This document shows, piece by piece, positions 23,705 through 31,844 of a stretch of 64,000 nt of DNA. Source of the DNA: Nocardioides bizhenqiangii (GTDB lineage Bacteria > Actinomycetota > Actinomycetes > Propionibacteriales > Nocardioidaceae). Every line of letters begins with the position of its first letter. Within the stretch, counting starts at the first letter, position 1. The translations under genes and the position numbers were made by a program. Where the stretch lies: positions 186,001-250,000 of the forward strand of contig NZ_CP141059.1 of the NCBI RefSeq assembly GCF_034661235.1, in the 5' to 3' direction. Under the pieces are notes generated by a model. The model was not told the origin of the DNA and searched no databases. It worked only from the letters and a program-made list of their open reading frames with translations.

Positions 23705-24264
23705 CCGCCGCGACCTACGGCTACGCCCGCGTCTCGACCGGTCAGCAGACCACCGACCAGCAGGACGACGCCCTCCGCGCCGCTGGCTGCTCCAAGGTGT
23801 TCGGCGACAAGCTGTCCGGAGCCAAGGCCGACCGGCCCGGACTCGCGGCCTGCCTCGATCAGCTCCGACCCGGCGACACTCTCGTGATCGTCGCCCTCGA
23901 CCGGCTGGGGCGCTCAACGCTCCAAGTCCTATCGACGCTCCAAGAGCTGCACCAGCGCGGTGTGATCGTGAAGTCGCTCCGAGAGTCCCTGGACTTCTCC
24001 ACCCCGCTCGGGCAGGCCGTCGCCACGATCATGTCGGCACTCGCTGAGATGGAGTTGGCTCTCATCCGCGAGCGAGCCGCTGCCGCTCGCGAGGCCGCCC
24101 GCGCACGTGGCAAGCAGACAGGCCGGCCCCGTGTCCTCGACGCATCCGCAGCTGCCCTAGCGAGGAGGATGCGTGCCAACGGCGAGCCCATAGCCGTGAT
24201 CGCCAAGACCCTCGGCGTCTCACGTGCGAGCGTCTACCGCTACACGGAGGCGATTACCCCGTGA
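23701..24264 (+). CDS. Small serine recombinase (resolvase/invertase family)
   Basis: The 187-residue protein is complete. The catalytic Ser is in YGYARVSTGQQTTDQQ, with D-R-L-G-R-S at ~68 and the E-helix IMSALAEMELALIRERAAAA. A linker RGKQTGRPRVLD and a C-terminal helix-turn-helix (IAVIAKTLGVSRASVYRY) follow. This is the Tn3-resolvase/Hin size class and is distinct from the large integrase of the same element. It could resolve dimers of a circular intermediate or invert a segment. No pair of matching inverted sites was found nearby. Confidence 0.92.
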   Translation: MTAATYGYARVSTGQQTTDQQDDALRAAGCSKVFGDKLSGAKADRPGLAACLDQLRPGDTLVIVALDRLGRSTLQVLSTLQELHQRGVIVKSLRESLDFSTPLGQAVATIMSALAEMELALIRERAAAAREAARARGKQTGRPRVLDASAAALARRMRANGEPIAVIAKTLGVSRASVYRYTEAITP

Positions 24265-24367
24265 GCCGCTCGACACGCGCATCCCGTACCGAGCGCCCGA
24301 CTGTTGAGCAGTACCGTATCCGAAGGGGTGGGCAGCACCTCTCCTTGATCGAGCCGGGCGCAGCGCC

Positions 24368-26482
24368 GTGACCGCCGAGGGCCTGTTCACGGTTCTGCTC
24401 AGTCACTACGGAACGAGCGCGAGCGAGCAGGAGACGTTGCAAGTGAAAGGCATCGCCGAAGCTCTGGTCGCAGCAGACCTGGCATCGAGCGATCGCGAGA
24501 TCGCTCTGGCTGAGCGGTTCGACCAACTCCACACGATGCTCTACATGCGCGGTGGCATTAGACCCACCAACGCCGCCGTCGAGGAGTTGGCCAAGCTCCT
24601 GTTGTTGCGCGTCTGGCTAGCCCGCGAGCCAAACGCGTTCGTGCAAGGCGTAGGTCGTCTGTCGGATCTGCTGGAACTATCTGACCCTGCTGATGTCTAC
24701 CTGGACGGCGTAAAGGCGGCCTTCCGCCAAGCGATTGCAGAGCCCGACCTCGCGGCGTCGCTGCCGGACGGTACGACTCAGACCGTGTGGCCTCTCGATG
24801 AACCGTTGAGAATCGGACGAGCCGACGTGCTAGCTGAAGCGCTGTCGGTACTCGCCGAGGCAGTGCCGATGGAGTCCAAGTCAGCGCCAGGAGACATCCT
24901 CGGTTCAGCGTTCGACATCTTCCTTCGTGGTCGCTACGACCATGCGGGCGGACTCGCGACGTACTTGACCCCTACGGTCGTGACCTCGGCCGCCGCTGAT
25001 ATCGCACTCAGTCTCGTCGATCCTTGGTCGTTCAAGGGCATGTCGTTCGGGGATCCATGCAGCGGCACAGGCCGATTCCTCGTGGCTCTCCTCGACCGCC
25101 TGAAGACCTTCTATGGTGACTCGGCAAGGGGCAAGGCCAAGTTTCAGGAAATGCTGTCCGCGGGCGTGTTTGGGGCAGATCAGTCGGCAAGCTCCATCGC
25201 CAAGGCTCGTGTGAACCTGCTCCTGTACGGAGCGCACCACCCTCGCCTGTTCACCGTCGAGGACTCAGTCACTGACCCTGCTCTCGACAAGATGCGCGAC
25301 ACGCTGTCACTAATACTCACGAACCCCCCATTCGGGGAGGGGAAGTACGACAGCGTCGAAGGGATCCGTAGGACGGAGGAAGACCTCTCCTCTATGAGTG
25401 GAGGCGCGCGACGAATCGACCCAGCACTCGCGTTCGTAGCTCGATGCGCCAACCTGTTGCGGCCAGGAGGCGTGCTTGGAATCGTCCTGCCGGACGGGCT
25501 CGTAGACGGTCCAGTTCTGCGGGAGGAGTTGTTCGGCGCGTCGAGTCGGGGTAGCCAACTGACGGTCGAGGCGAGCATCAGTCTGCCGACCGCAACGTTC
25601 GCCCTAAGCGGGACTGTCGCTAGGACCAGCTTGCTGTTCCTGCGCAAGGGCGAGTCGACGTCAGAGCGAATCTTCCTCGCGCGCGCTGAGCACATCGGGT
25701 ACCTCAAGCAGTCCGGTCGGGCCGTGCCAGACCCTAAGGGGAGCGATCTACCTCTGATCGTCGCTTCAGGCATTGACGCACTCGTGACGAAGGCACGCAC
25801 CCGAACGCCGCTCGTCGCGTCCGAGGCGCCGCTGATCGCTGCGATTCCGCGTCAAGACGTCACGTCTCTTGATCCGGCGGCATGGGATCCGGGCAGCATG
25901 AAGGCGCGCAAGGAGCTCAAGTCCAGCGGCGCGAGCATGGCGGTCTACCTAGCTCCACAGTCGAGGCGGCGGTTGGCTCGCGCTGCTGACGAGGTCTCTG
26001 CTTTCGTGTCAGTGCTTCATGTCGATCCGTTCGGCTCTGTGGCCTGGCATGAGGCCGCTTCGTACGCGCCAGCAACCCCTGGCCAGACGGCTACAGCGGG
26101 CCAGGTGCTCGTCTCGTTGCTCAACCCCAGCAAGCTTCGCGCGTTCGTCGTGCCCGACGCGTTCCCGCTAATCGAGTGCTCGATGGAGTTCGGAGTCTTC
26201 GACGCCTTAGATGTCGATCCCTACTACGTCCTGGCCCTCCTACACGATCCGCGCGTGAAAAGTCAGCTAGCTCCGCTGGGCCGAGGAACCTCTAGCTCGC
26301 GGCGGCGCATCACGTCGGCGGATGTGCTTGGCCTTCGCGTGCCGAAGGCAAGCATGCGCGCGGTCGCGAGTGTCGGGCGAGAGACTCGTGAGCGTATCGA
26401 GGCCATCCGAATCAGTCAGTCAGGCCTAGCTGCGATATACGAGTCGCAGCGCCCAGTCACGGCGCGAACAATTCGACCGTAA
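24368..26482 (+). CDS. N6-adenine DNA methyltransferase of a type II R-M system
   Basis: The 704-residue enzyme has a gamma-class order: SAM-binding motif I FGDPCSGTGRFLVALLDRL (about 225-245), motif X-like region before it, and catalytic motif IV LTNPPFGEGKYD (about 318). The N-terminal helical domain resembles HsdM-type proteins. The C-terminal ~230 residues probably form the target-recognition domain. It protects host DNA from the nuclease encoded convergently, and the two coding regions overlap by 26 bp at their 3' ends. It starts at GTG at 24368, 103 bp after the resolvase gene. Confidence 0.85.
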   Translation: MTAEGLFTVLLSHYGTSASEQETLQVKGIAEALVAADLASSDREIALAERFDQLHTMLYMRGGIRPTNAAVEELAKLLLLRVWLAREPNAFVQGVGRLSDLLELSDPADVYLDGVKAAFRQAIAEPDLAASLPDGTTQTVWPLDEPLRIGRADVLAEALSVLAEAVPMESKSAPGDILGSAFDIFLRGRYDHAGGLATYLTPTVVTSAAADIALSLVDPWSFKGMSFGDPCSGTGRFLVALLDRLKTFYGDSARGKAKFQEMLSAGVFGADQSASSIAKARVNLLLYGAHHPRLFTVEDSVTDPALDKMRDTLSLILTNPPFGEGKYDSVEGIRRTEEDLSSMSGGARRIDPALAFVARCANLLRPGGVLGIVLPDGLVDGPVLREELFGASSRGSQLTVEASISLPTATFALSGTVARTSLLFLRKGESTSERIFLARAEHIGYLKQSGRAVPDPKGSDLPLIVASGIDALVTKARTRTPLVASEAPLIAAIPRQDVTSLDPAAWDPGSMKARKELKSSGASMAVYLAPQSRRRLARAADEVSAFVSVLHVDPFGSVAWHEAASYAPATPGQTATAGQVLVSLLNPSKLRAFVVPDAFPLIECSMEFGVFDALDVDPYYVLALLHDPRVKSQLAPLGRGTSSSRRRITSADVLGLRVPKASMRAVASVGRETRERIEAIRISQSGLAAIYESQRPVTARTIRP

Positions 26483-27146
26483 CCGTGCCGCTGCGGTCCT
26501 CCTCTGCGTGAAAGATCTTCTCCGCCCCGACGCCGTCTTCAAGCTCGATCATGAGCGCAGGGAGCCCGTTCTCCACGTTTCCACCGCCGTGACGAGCGTA
26601 GGTGTGGTCCAGTGCAGGGCGAGGCGGGAAGACCTGAAAGTTCGCGTTCGGTCTTCTCGGGTCGGCGAGCTTTGGTTTCCCGAAGTCTTCGATCCAGCGG
26701 ATGTACCGTTCCGCGAAGATCCGGTGCTCCGCGGGTCTGAGCCGCCAGACCCGAACACGCACTTTGTCGTTGAGGTTCACATCGATGCTGCAGAGATAGA
26801 TCGCAGGCACATCGAGCAAAGCCTCCATTGCCGGCAAGTTGTTGGCTTGGAAGTTCCACCGCGGTGCGGCAGCTCCGCGACGGTCGAGAGAGTCGAGGAA
26901 GTTCGCTGACTTGATCTCCGACCCGTCCTCCATGTCGAGGCCTTTGCCTCTCATGCCTCCTCCGACGAGACCGGTAACGAGCGAGACCAACATCTGACCG
27001 ATGTAGCCGGTGTCGATCTGAGCTGGCTGGAGGGTGAGATCTCGCCAGTAATGCAGGAAGCGTCGCTGGTCGACGACCTGCTGCTGCAGCAGTCGGGCGC
27101 ATAACCGCTCACGTTCGCTGTCTGCCAGGTCCCGCACCGTCTCCAT
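26457..27146 (-). CDS. Type II restriction endonuclease, MamI-like
   Basis: The 229-residue protein has a PD-(D/E)XK-type core in GKGLDMEDGSEIKSANFLDSL, where Asp, Glu and Lys fit D...ExK. It also has GYIGQMLVSLVTGLVGGG upstream and a strand IYLCSIDVNLNDKVRVRVWRL downstream. From memory this pattern matches the MamI restriction-endonuclease family; without a search that name is tentative. It is convergent with the methyltransferase and ends 135 bp before the right junction. A TTG at 27164 is an alternative start. As for most R-M pairs, methyltransferase expression must precede nuclease expression; no control (C) gene is visible. Confidence 0.65.
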   Translation of the reverse strand: METVRDLADSERERLCARLLQQQVVDQRRFLHYWRDLTLQPAQIDTGYIGQMLVSLVTGLVGGGMRGKGLDMEDGSEIKSANFLDSLDRRGAAAPRWNFQANNLPAMEALLDVPAIYLCSIDVNLNDKVRVRVWRLRPAEHRIFAERYIRWIEDFGKPKLADPRRPNANFQVFPPRPALDHTYARHGGGNVENGLPALMIELEDGVGAEKIFHAEEDRSGTVTVELFAP

Positions 27147-27277
27147 GGCACGACTATCGGGCAAGTCTCCGCATGATCCAAGCGGTAGGCAGCGAGTCGG
27201 CAGTTGACACGCAGTCGGAGTAGTGGTGTCTGCTACTCATGATCAAAGACACGTATTACATGAACATGCGGACACCC
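27147..27277. other. Right-end non-coding segment of the element
   Basis: The 131 bp between the endonuclease start and the right core holds no gene. A TTGACA (27203-27208) reads toward tadA, with only a weak -10. ATGs at 27239, 27260 and 27266 are all out of frame with the tadA fragment. If this promoter works it could also transcribe the downstream tad genes, or the integrase gene in the circular form. Confidence 0.4.
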
Positions 27278-27281
27278 GCAC
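27278..27281. other. Right attachment junction (core GCAC)
   Basis: Element sequence GCGGACACCC runs into GCAC and then the tadA continuation GTCGTCGGGCTCGAG. The reconstructed uninterrupted site would read GACCAGCAGCAC joined to GTCGTCGGG. Confidence 0.75.
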
Positions 27282-27761
27282 GTCGTCGGGCTCGAGGCGC
27301 GGCCGGCCAACCTCGAGGGCACGGGCGCGGTGGCGCTCCGCGACCTGGTGGGGCAGGCGCTGCGGATGCGGCCGGACCGGCTCGTCGTCGGCGAGGTGCG
27401 GGATGGCGCGGTGGTCGACCTGATGGCGGCGATGAACACCGGCCACGAGGGCGGTTGCGGCACCCTGCACGCCAACTCGGCAGCCGACCTGCCGGCACGG
27501 ATCGAGGCGCTCGCGCTCGCGGCCGGTCTCGGGCGGGCGGCAGCACACAGCCAGCTCGCGTCCGCGCTCGAGGTCGTGCTCCACATGAGCCGCGACCGTG
27601 ACGGGCAGCGCCGGCTCAGCGAGGTCGCCGTGCTCGAGCGTGACCAGGCAGGGCTGGTCCGGACGTCGACGGCGACCCGGATCGACCGGGCCGGTGCGCT
27701 GATGGCCGGCCCGGCAGCGGGGCGGCTGCTCGACCTGATCGAGTCGCGGCGGCGGCGGTGA
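27282..27761 (+). pseudogene. tadA: tadA (cpaF) 3' half
   Basis: The 159 codons from VVGLEARPANLEG to the stop complete the secretion ATPase. They include the Walker B region (RPDRLVVGEVRDGAVVDL), the His box (MNTGHEGGCGTLHANS) and the C-terminal helical part. There is no start codon in frame with an RBS before 27330 (GTG), so alone it cannot yield an active ATPase. The frame matches codon 233 of the 5' half exactly. No frameshift or stop is seen in either half, which indicates a recent insertion or selection for restoration by excision. The stop overlaps the tadB GTG. Confidence 0.92.
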
Positions 27762-28543
27762 CCGGCTGGACGCTGGTCGCGTGCCTCCTGGCCGGTTGCG
27801 CGGCACTGCTGCTGACGCCCGGCCCGCCGGCACCGCCGGGCCGGACCCGACAGCGCGGGCGGGCGTCGTACGGCGTCGTCGCGGCGGGGGTCGCCGGCGT
27901 CGGCTGGTGGCTGGTCGACGAGCCCCGCCTGCTCGTGCTCGGTGTCGTCGGCGGTGCGGCGGTCCTCGCGGCGGGTCGTCTGGTCGCGCGGCGTCGCGCG
28001 GACCGGGCCGCAGCGCAGGTTCGAGGCCAGGTGGTGGAGCTGTGCGACGGGCTGCAGGCCGAGCTCGCGGCCGGACAGACGGCGCCGACCGCGCTCGAGC
28101 GGGTCGCCGCGGAGTGGCCCGCGCTGCAACCGGCCACCCGATCGGCCGCGGCGGGGGGCGACGTGCCCACCGCGCTGCGAGAGCTGGCCTCCGCACCGGG
28201 CGCCGGCGACCTCAGGGTCGTCGCCGCGGCCTGGCAGGTCGCCCATCGCACCGGTCACGGGCTCGCCGACGCGCTCGCCCGGGTCGCCCAGGAGCTGCGG
28301 GACGCCGAGCAGACGCGGCGGGTGGTCACCGGCGAGCTGGCATCCGCGAGGGCGACCGCCCGACTGGTCGCGTGTCTGCCGCTGGTGGCGCTGCTGATGG
28401 GCAGCGGAGCCGGTGCCGATCCGTGGGCGTTCCTGCTCGGACACCCGGTCGGGCTCGCGTGCCTGGCCGGCGGCGTCGGGTGCGGCATCGCCGGTCTGGC
28501 CTGGATCGAGGCGCTCGCCCGTGACGTCGAGCGGGGGCGGTGA
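27758..28543 (+). CDS. tadB: TadB-like inner-membrane pilus platform protein
   Basis: The 261-residue protein has two N-terminal hydrophobic stretches (TLVACLLAGCAALLL and YGVVAAGVAGVGWWL). A type II secretion F-domain follows (VVELCDGLQAELAAGQTAPTALE, DLRVVAAAWQVAHRTGHGLADAL), and two C-terminal helices (LVACLPLVALLMGSG and GLACLAGGVGCGIAGLAWI). TadB and TadC form the platform on which TadA acts. The GTG start overlaps the tadA stop, so its translation was coupled to tadA. With tadA interrupted, expression depends on the element's right end. Confidence 0.85.
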   Translation: MTGWTLVACLLAGCAALLLTPGPPAPPGRTRQRGRASYGVVAAGVAGVGWWLVDEPRLLVLGVVGGAAVLAAGRLVARRRADRAAAQVRGQVVELCDGLQAELAAGQTAPTALERVAAEWPALQPATRSAAAGGDVPTALRELASAPGAGDLRVVAAAWQVAHRTGHGLADALARVAQELRDAEQTRRVVTGELASARATARLVACLPLVALLMGSGAGADPWAFLLGHPVGLACLAGGVGCGIAGLAWIEALARDVERGR

Positions 28544-28544
28544 C

Positions 28545-29264
28545 GTGGTCGTCGTCGCGGCCGGGCTCGCGGCCCTGGCGGTCGCGCTCCTCGTGCCGGG
28601 CACCGTGCGGCCGGCGCTGGAGAGCGGGCCGCGCTCCGCCCCGCGACCGCCGGACCGTGCTGGTGGCCTTCGCCGCTGGCGGGTGCCGTGCGCGCTCCTC
28701 GCCGGAGCCGGAGCCGCCGTCGTCCTCGGGGGTCCGGCGGCGCCGCTCGCCGGTGTGGTGGCGGGCGTCGCGACCTGGGTCGCCGCCGGCAGGATCGAAC
28801 CGAGGTCGACCCGGCTCCGGCGGGAGGAGGTACGTCGCGACCTCCCGCACGTCGTGACCCTGCTCGGAGCCGCGCTGCGGTCAGGTGCCGCTCCGGGCGC
28901 CGCCATCGACACGGTCTGCCGGGCACTGCCCGGAGCGGCGGCCGACCTGCTCGCTCCGGTGGCAGCCCGACTGGCGCTCGGTGGGGACCCGTTCGTCGTC
29001 TGGTCCGCGGTCGCCGACGATCCGGTGATCGGACCGCTGGGGCGGACCATGGCGCGCGCCCACCGTTCGGGCGCACCGGTCGTCGCCGCCGTCGACCGGT
29101 TGTCCGACGAGCTGGCCCGCCGGTCGCGCGCCGACGTCGAGGACCGGGCGCGGGCGGTCGGCGTCCGGGCCGCCGTGCCGCTCGGCGTGTGTCTGCTGCC
29201 GGCCTTCCTGCTCCTCGGGATCGTGCCGCTGGTGGTCGGCCTCGCGCGTTCGATCGCCTGGTGA
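28545..29264 (+). CDS. tadC: TadC-like inner-membrane pilus platform protein
   Basis: The 239-residue protein is the second platform component. An N-terminal hydrophobic region (VVVVAAGLAALAVALLV, LLAGAGAAVVLGG, GVVAGVATWVAAG) precedes the T2SS F domain (DLPHVVTLLGAALRSGAAPGAAIDTV, MARAHRSGAPVVAAVDRLSDEL). A final helix follows (VPLGVCLLPAFLLLGIVPLVVGLA). GTG at 28545 is one base after the tadB stop and in the correct frame; the GTG at 28540 is not. Confidence 0.83.
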   Translation: MVVVAAGLAALAVALLVPGTVRPALESGPRSAPRPPDRAGGLRRWRVPCALLAGAGAAVVLGGPAAPLAGVVAGVATWVAAGRIEPRSTRLRREEVRRDLPHVVTLLGAALRSGAAPGAAIDTVCRALPGAAADLLAPVAARLALGGDPFVVWSAVADDPVIGPLGRTMARAHRSGAPVVAAVDRLSDELARRSRADVEDRARAVGVRAAVPLGVCLLPAFLLLGIVPLVVGLARSIAW

Positions 29265-29434
29265 GAGCGCGTCGTCGCGGACCGGGAAGCCCCGAACCGT
29301 CCACCGGCAGGTTGCGACACGCCGGTCCTTCCACAGGCCGGTGCCCGCCAGGCCTGCTCGGTCGGTCCGGTCCCGCAGTCTCTCCCTCGCCGGCGGGCCG
29401 CACCGGGCGGCCCGCCCCCGACCAGGAGGCCGAC

Positions 29435-29623
29435 ATGACCCGATTCCCGACCCTGCAGCGCCGCACCGAGCAGCGCGGCATCACCACCGCCGAGTACGCC
29501 GTCGGCACCGCGGCCGGAGCCGGCCTCGCCGGCCTGCTCTACAAGCTGCTCACCGGCGGCTTCGGCGACCGGATGCTGCGGACCCTCTTCGACCACGTCT
29601 TCGGTCTGCTCGGCATCGGATGA
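29435..29623 (+). CDS. Flp-type pilin / DUF4244 protein
   Basis: The 62-residue protein starts at an ATG behind CCAGGAGGC. It has a basic leader (TRFPTLQRRTEQRG) and then ITTAEYAVGTAAGAGLAGLLYKLL, the Flp-pilin pattern of a hydrophobic helix with conserved Glu-Tyr (the usual E5-Y6 of mature Flp). Leader cleavage would occur after the Gly preceding ITTAEYA. It is the likely major subunit of the Tad pilus. A 170-bp spacer separates it from tadC, which leaves room for its own promoter. It overlaps tadE by 4 bp. Confidence 0.85.
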   Translation: MTRFPTLQRRTEQRGITTAEYAVGTAAGAGLAGLLYKLLTGGFGDRMLRTLFDHVFGLLGIG

Positions 29624-29988
29624 CCTCCCCGCGCCAACGGACCGGGCGCGGGGCGGTCACCGCCGAGCTGGCTCTCGGGCTGCCGGTGCTGATGGCAGTC
29701 ACGGTCGGACTGGTGTGGCTGCTCTCCGTCGGTGCCGCGCAGGTCCGCACCGTCGACGCGGCCCGGGAGACCGCGCGGGCGGTAGCGCGAGGTGACGACG
29801 AGGGCGCCGCAGTCGCCGTCGGTGAGCGGGTGGCGCCCGACGGCGTCCGGGTGGAGGTCGTCTCCTCCGAGGGAAGGGTGGTCGTCCGTGCGGCCGGCCA
29901 CGTGTCCGGCCCGGGCGGCATCTTCTCGTTCCTGCCCGGCGCCGACGTCGGCGCGGAGGCGGTCGCCGTCGCCGAGGAGGAGCCATGA
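29620..29988 (+). CDS. tadE: TadE-like minor pilin
   Basis: The 122-residue protein has a short basic leader (SPRQRTGRGAVTAELALGLPVLM) with the TadE signature A-V-T-A-E-L-A, and a single membrane helix (LPVLMAVTVGLVWLLSVG). An exported domain follows (QVRTVDAARETARAVARGDD, then beta-strands). TadE is processed like Flp and takes part in pilus assembly at the membrane. The ATG overlaps the pilin stop. Confidence 0.85.
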   Translation: MTSPRQRTGRGAVTAELALGLPVLMAVTVGLVWLLSVGAAQVRTVDAARETARAVARGDDEGAAVAVGERVAPDGVRVEVVSSEGRVVVRAAGHVSGPGGIFSFLPGADVGAEAVAVAEEEP

Positions 29989-30374
29989 CCATCGGCCGTC
30001 GCGGCTCGACCGACACCGAGCGCGGCGCGGCCACGGTCCTGGTGACCGCGTGTCTCGGCCTGCTCCTTCTTGTCGGCTGCGCGCTGGCGGTGGTCGCGGC
30101 GATGATCGCCGCCCATCGCTCCGCGCAGGCGGCGGCCGACCTCGCCGCCCTCGCCGGCGCGGTGGCGGCGCGCGACGGCGACGATCCGTGCGCCGCTGCC
30201 GGCTCGGTCGCCGCCGCCAACGGCGCCCGACTGACCCGGTGCACGACGGCGGGGACCGAGGTGACCGTCGAGGTCGTGGCTCCCGGACCGCGTTGGCTGG
30301 GCCAGACCCACGACCTGGCGGCCACCGCCCGAGCCGGACCGGCCGAGGTGCCGGCCGCTGTCGAGCCGGGATAG
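29985..30374 (+). CDS. TadE/TadG-like pilus-locus protein (Rv3654c type)
   Basis: The 129-residue protein starts RRGSTDTERGAATVLVTACLGLLLLVGCALAVVAAMIAAHRSAQAAADLAALAGA. This is the pattern of the short TadG-like proteins of the helicase/secretion neighbourhood in actinobacteria. It has one membrane helix and a periplasmic/exported remainder. It ends the tad operon and is 4 bp overlapped with tadE. A helicase of the matching type lies 1.8 kb downstream on the other strand. Confidence 0.8.
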   Translation: MTIGRRGSTDTERGAATVLVTACLGLLLLVGCALAVVAAMIAAHRSAQAAADLAALAGAVAARDGDDPCAAAGSVAAANGARLTRCTTAGTEVTVEVVAPGPRWLGQTHDLAATARAGPAEVPAAVEPG

Positions 30375-30419
30375 CCTCTCGATGTTACGAGGACCATCCG
30401 GACGGGTACGGGGGACTTC

Positions 30420-30953
30420 ATGAGACGCCTGACGGGCACGGCGGCCCCAGCGATCGCGCTGTTGCTGACGATGACCGCGTGCAGCGATTCCGGCGACGAC
30501 GGTGACGCGGGTGGGGACGAGCCGTCCCTCGGGTCGCCGACGACGTCGGTGGCCTCGGTCGACGACAAGGCCGAGATCAAGGCGGCCGTCGCTGCCTACG
30601 ACCGCGCTCTGGTCACGATCAACCGCGAGAAGGAAGTGACGCCGGAGTTCACGGCGGTGGCGACCGAGACCTGGGCCGACCGCCTGCTGACCACCTACAA
30701 CGACAACGTCTTCTCCAAGGGGCTGGTCATGGTCGGTCGGTGGCGCACCATGGTCGAGACCGTGAAGGTCGACGGCGACACCGCCGAGGCCGACGTCTGC
30801 ATCGACGGCAACCAGGTCTACGTCGTCGAGGACGGCGAGAGCGTCGGCAGCGGCGCCCAGAGCCAGGGGCGCTTCCCGGGCTCCATCTCCCTCGTCCGGG
30901 ACTCGGGTGGATGGAAGGTCGACGGCGCAGACAGCACGGAGGGATCATGTTGA
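30420..30953 (+). CDS. Lipoprotein of unknown function
   Basis: The 177-residue product has a lipoprotein signal peptide with lipobox L-L-T-M-T-A-C near residue 20. An acidic linker follows (SDSGDDGDAGGDEP), then a ~120-residue domain of the NTF2-like type (VDDKAEIKAAVAAYDRALVTINREKEV, RWRTMVETVKVDGDTAEADVCID, SISLVRDSGGWKVDG). It would be anchored on the outer face of the membrane. The stop overlaps the next gene by 7 bp, so the two probably form a pair. Confidence 0.7.
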   Translation: MRRLTGTAAPAIALLLTMTACSDSGDDGDAGGDEPSLGSPTTSVASVDDKAEIKAAVAAYDRALVTINREKEVTPEFTAVATETWADRLLTTYNDNVFSKGLVMVGRWRTMVETVKVDGDTAEADVCIDGNQVYVVEDGESVGSGAQSQGRFPGSISLVRDSGGWKVDGADSTEGSC

Positions 30954-31825
30954 GCCGACTTCTCGGGATCGTGGTGCTGGTCGCAGGTCTGTTCGTAGCG
31001 ACCGTGCCCACGGCTGACGCCGACGAGCCGATCTGCCACTGGACACCCGACGGCAAGTACGTGTGCACCGACACGGACAGCGGTGGCGATCCTGGCGACG
31101 ACGGCTCGGGGGACGGCGGGTCGACCGAGCCGACCTGTCAGCTGTGGGGGCAGTTCACCTACTGCGTCGGCACCCAGGCGTGCCGCAACATCCCTTGGCA
31201 TCCCCCTTACCGGCTGCCCGACGGGCCCAAGCCCCAGCCCGACTCCGAGCCGTTGATCCGCCAGTGCGACCTCGGCGAGCCGGGTGTCCTCGGCCCCTAT
31301 CGGCTGACCATCTACTGGTCCGACTCCGGCGAGCCCGAGCCGCCGTCGCTCTACGAGCAGGCGCTGACCGCGATCGGCGAGATCGACACCACGATCCCGG
31401 CCCTGGAGACCAGCCCCGACGGCCGCACCCTCGTCTACATCCCGGTCTGGTACTGGCTCGCCGGCGGAGCCGGCGACCGCACCGGCAGCTCGGCGTTCGG
31501 TCTGGTCGCCACCGCCGCCCTCGACCACGTCGAGGTCGACCCCGGTGACGGGTCGGACTCGATCGCGTGCCCGTGGGTGACGAGCGCGGAGCAGGCGGAG
31601 CAGGAGTGCAACCACACCTACGACCGCGCCTCGGACGACGGCACGGCGCGCTGGAACGGCCGACCGGCCCACCTCGCGAGCGTCACCGCGGTCTGGAACC
31701 TGTCCTTCGAGATCAACGGCACGCCGGTCACGATCCCGAACGCGCCGGCGACGCTCACCAGCGAGGCGAGCACGGCGCCGGTCCGGGTCGACGAGCAGGG
31801 CAGCGTCGTCACCGACGTCCGCTGA
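30947..31825 (+). CDS. Secreted hypothetical protein
   Basis: The 292-residue protein has a Sec signal peptide (SRLLGIVVLVAGLFVATVPTADA, cleavage near A-D-A). A Cys-containing extracellular domain follows (CHWTPDGKYVC, CQLWGQFTYCVG, CRNIPW), with an acidic-Gly linker near 40. The domain resembles the uncharacterised actinobacterial proteins that pair with an NTF2-like lipoprotein. Function is unknown. Translation starts within the end of the lipoprotein gene, behind CGGAGGGATC. Confidence 0.7.
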   Translation: MLSRLLGIVVLVAGLFVATVPTADADEPICHWTPDGKYVCTDTDSGGDPGDDGSGDGGSTEPTCQLWGQFTYCVGTQACRNIPWHPPYRLPDGPKPQPDSEPLIRQCDLGEPGVLGPYRLTIYWSDSGEPEPPSLYEQALTAIGEIDTTIPALETSPDGRTLVYIPVWYWLAGGAGDRTGSSAFGLVATAALDHVEVDPGDGSDSIACPWVTSAEQAEQECNHTYDRASDDGTARWNGRPAHLASVTAVWNLSFEINGTPVTIPNAPATLTSEASTAPVRVDEQGSVVTDVR

Positions 31826-31844
31826 GTTGGATGGCGCGAGCGCG

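Larger units (their letters stand above)
13727..27281. mobile_element. 13.55-kb serine-integrase integrative element inserted in tadA
   Basis: The element is bounded by GCAC at 13727-13730 (left junction) and 27278-27281 (right junction). Removing one copy plus the intervening 13,551 bp joins the tadA halves in frame. The integrase gene starts 44 bp inside the left junction, as is typical for large-serine-recombinase elements. The gene order is integrase, an unknown winged-helix-like gene, a Cys-His HTH gene, two small genes and a nuclease-like gene. After these come the minus-strand three-gene operon, two small genes, a small resolvase and an R-M pair. No relaxase, T4SS, terminase or capsid genes are visible, so it is a genomic island or mobilisable element rather than a complete phage or ICE. 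Codon use is less GC-extreme than in the flanks. Confidence 0.88.

Noticed and set aside
13727..27281. Complete prophage or ICE
   Set aside because: No terminase, portal, capsid, tail, lysis, relaxase or type IV secretion gene is visible, so only an integrative or mobilisable element can be claimed.
27233..29596. Long minus-strand open frame opposite tadB/tadC
   Set aside because: It is a shadow of the Tad genes; the amino-acid makeup (Ser/Arg/Pro/Ala) and absence of domains show it is not coding.
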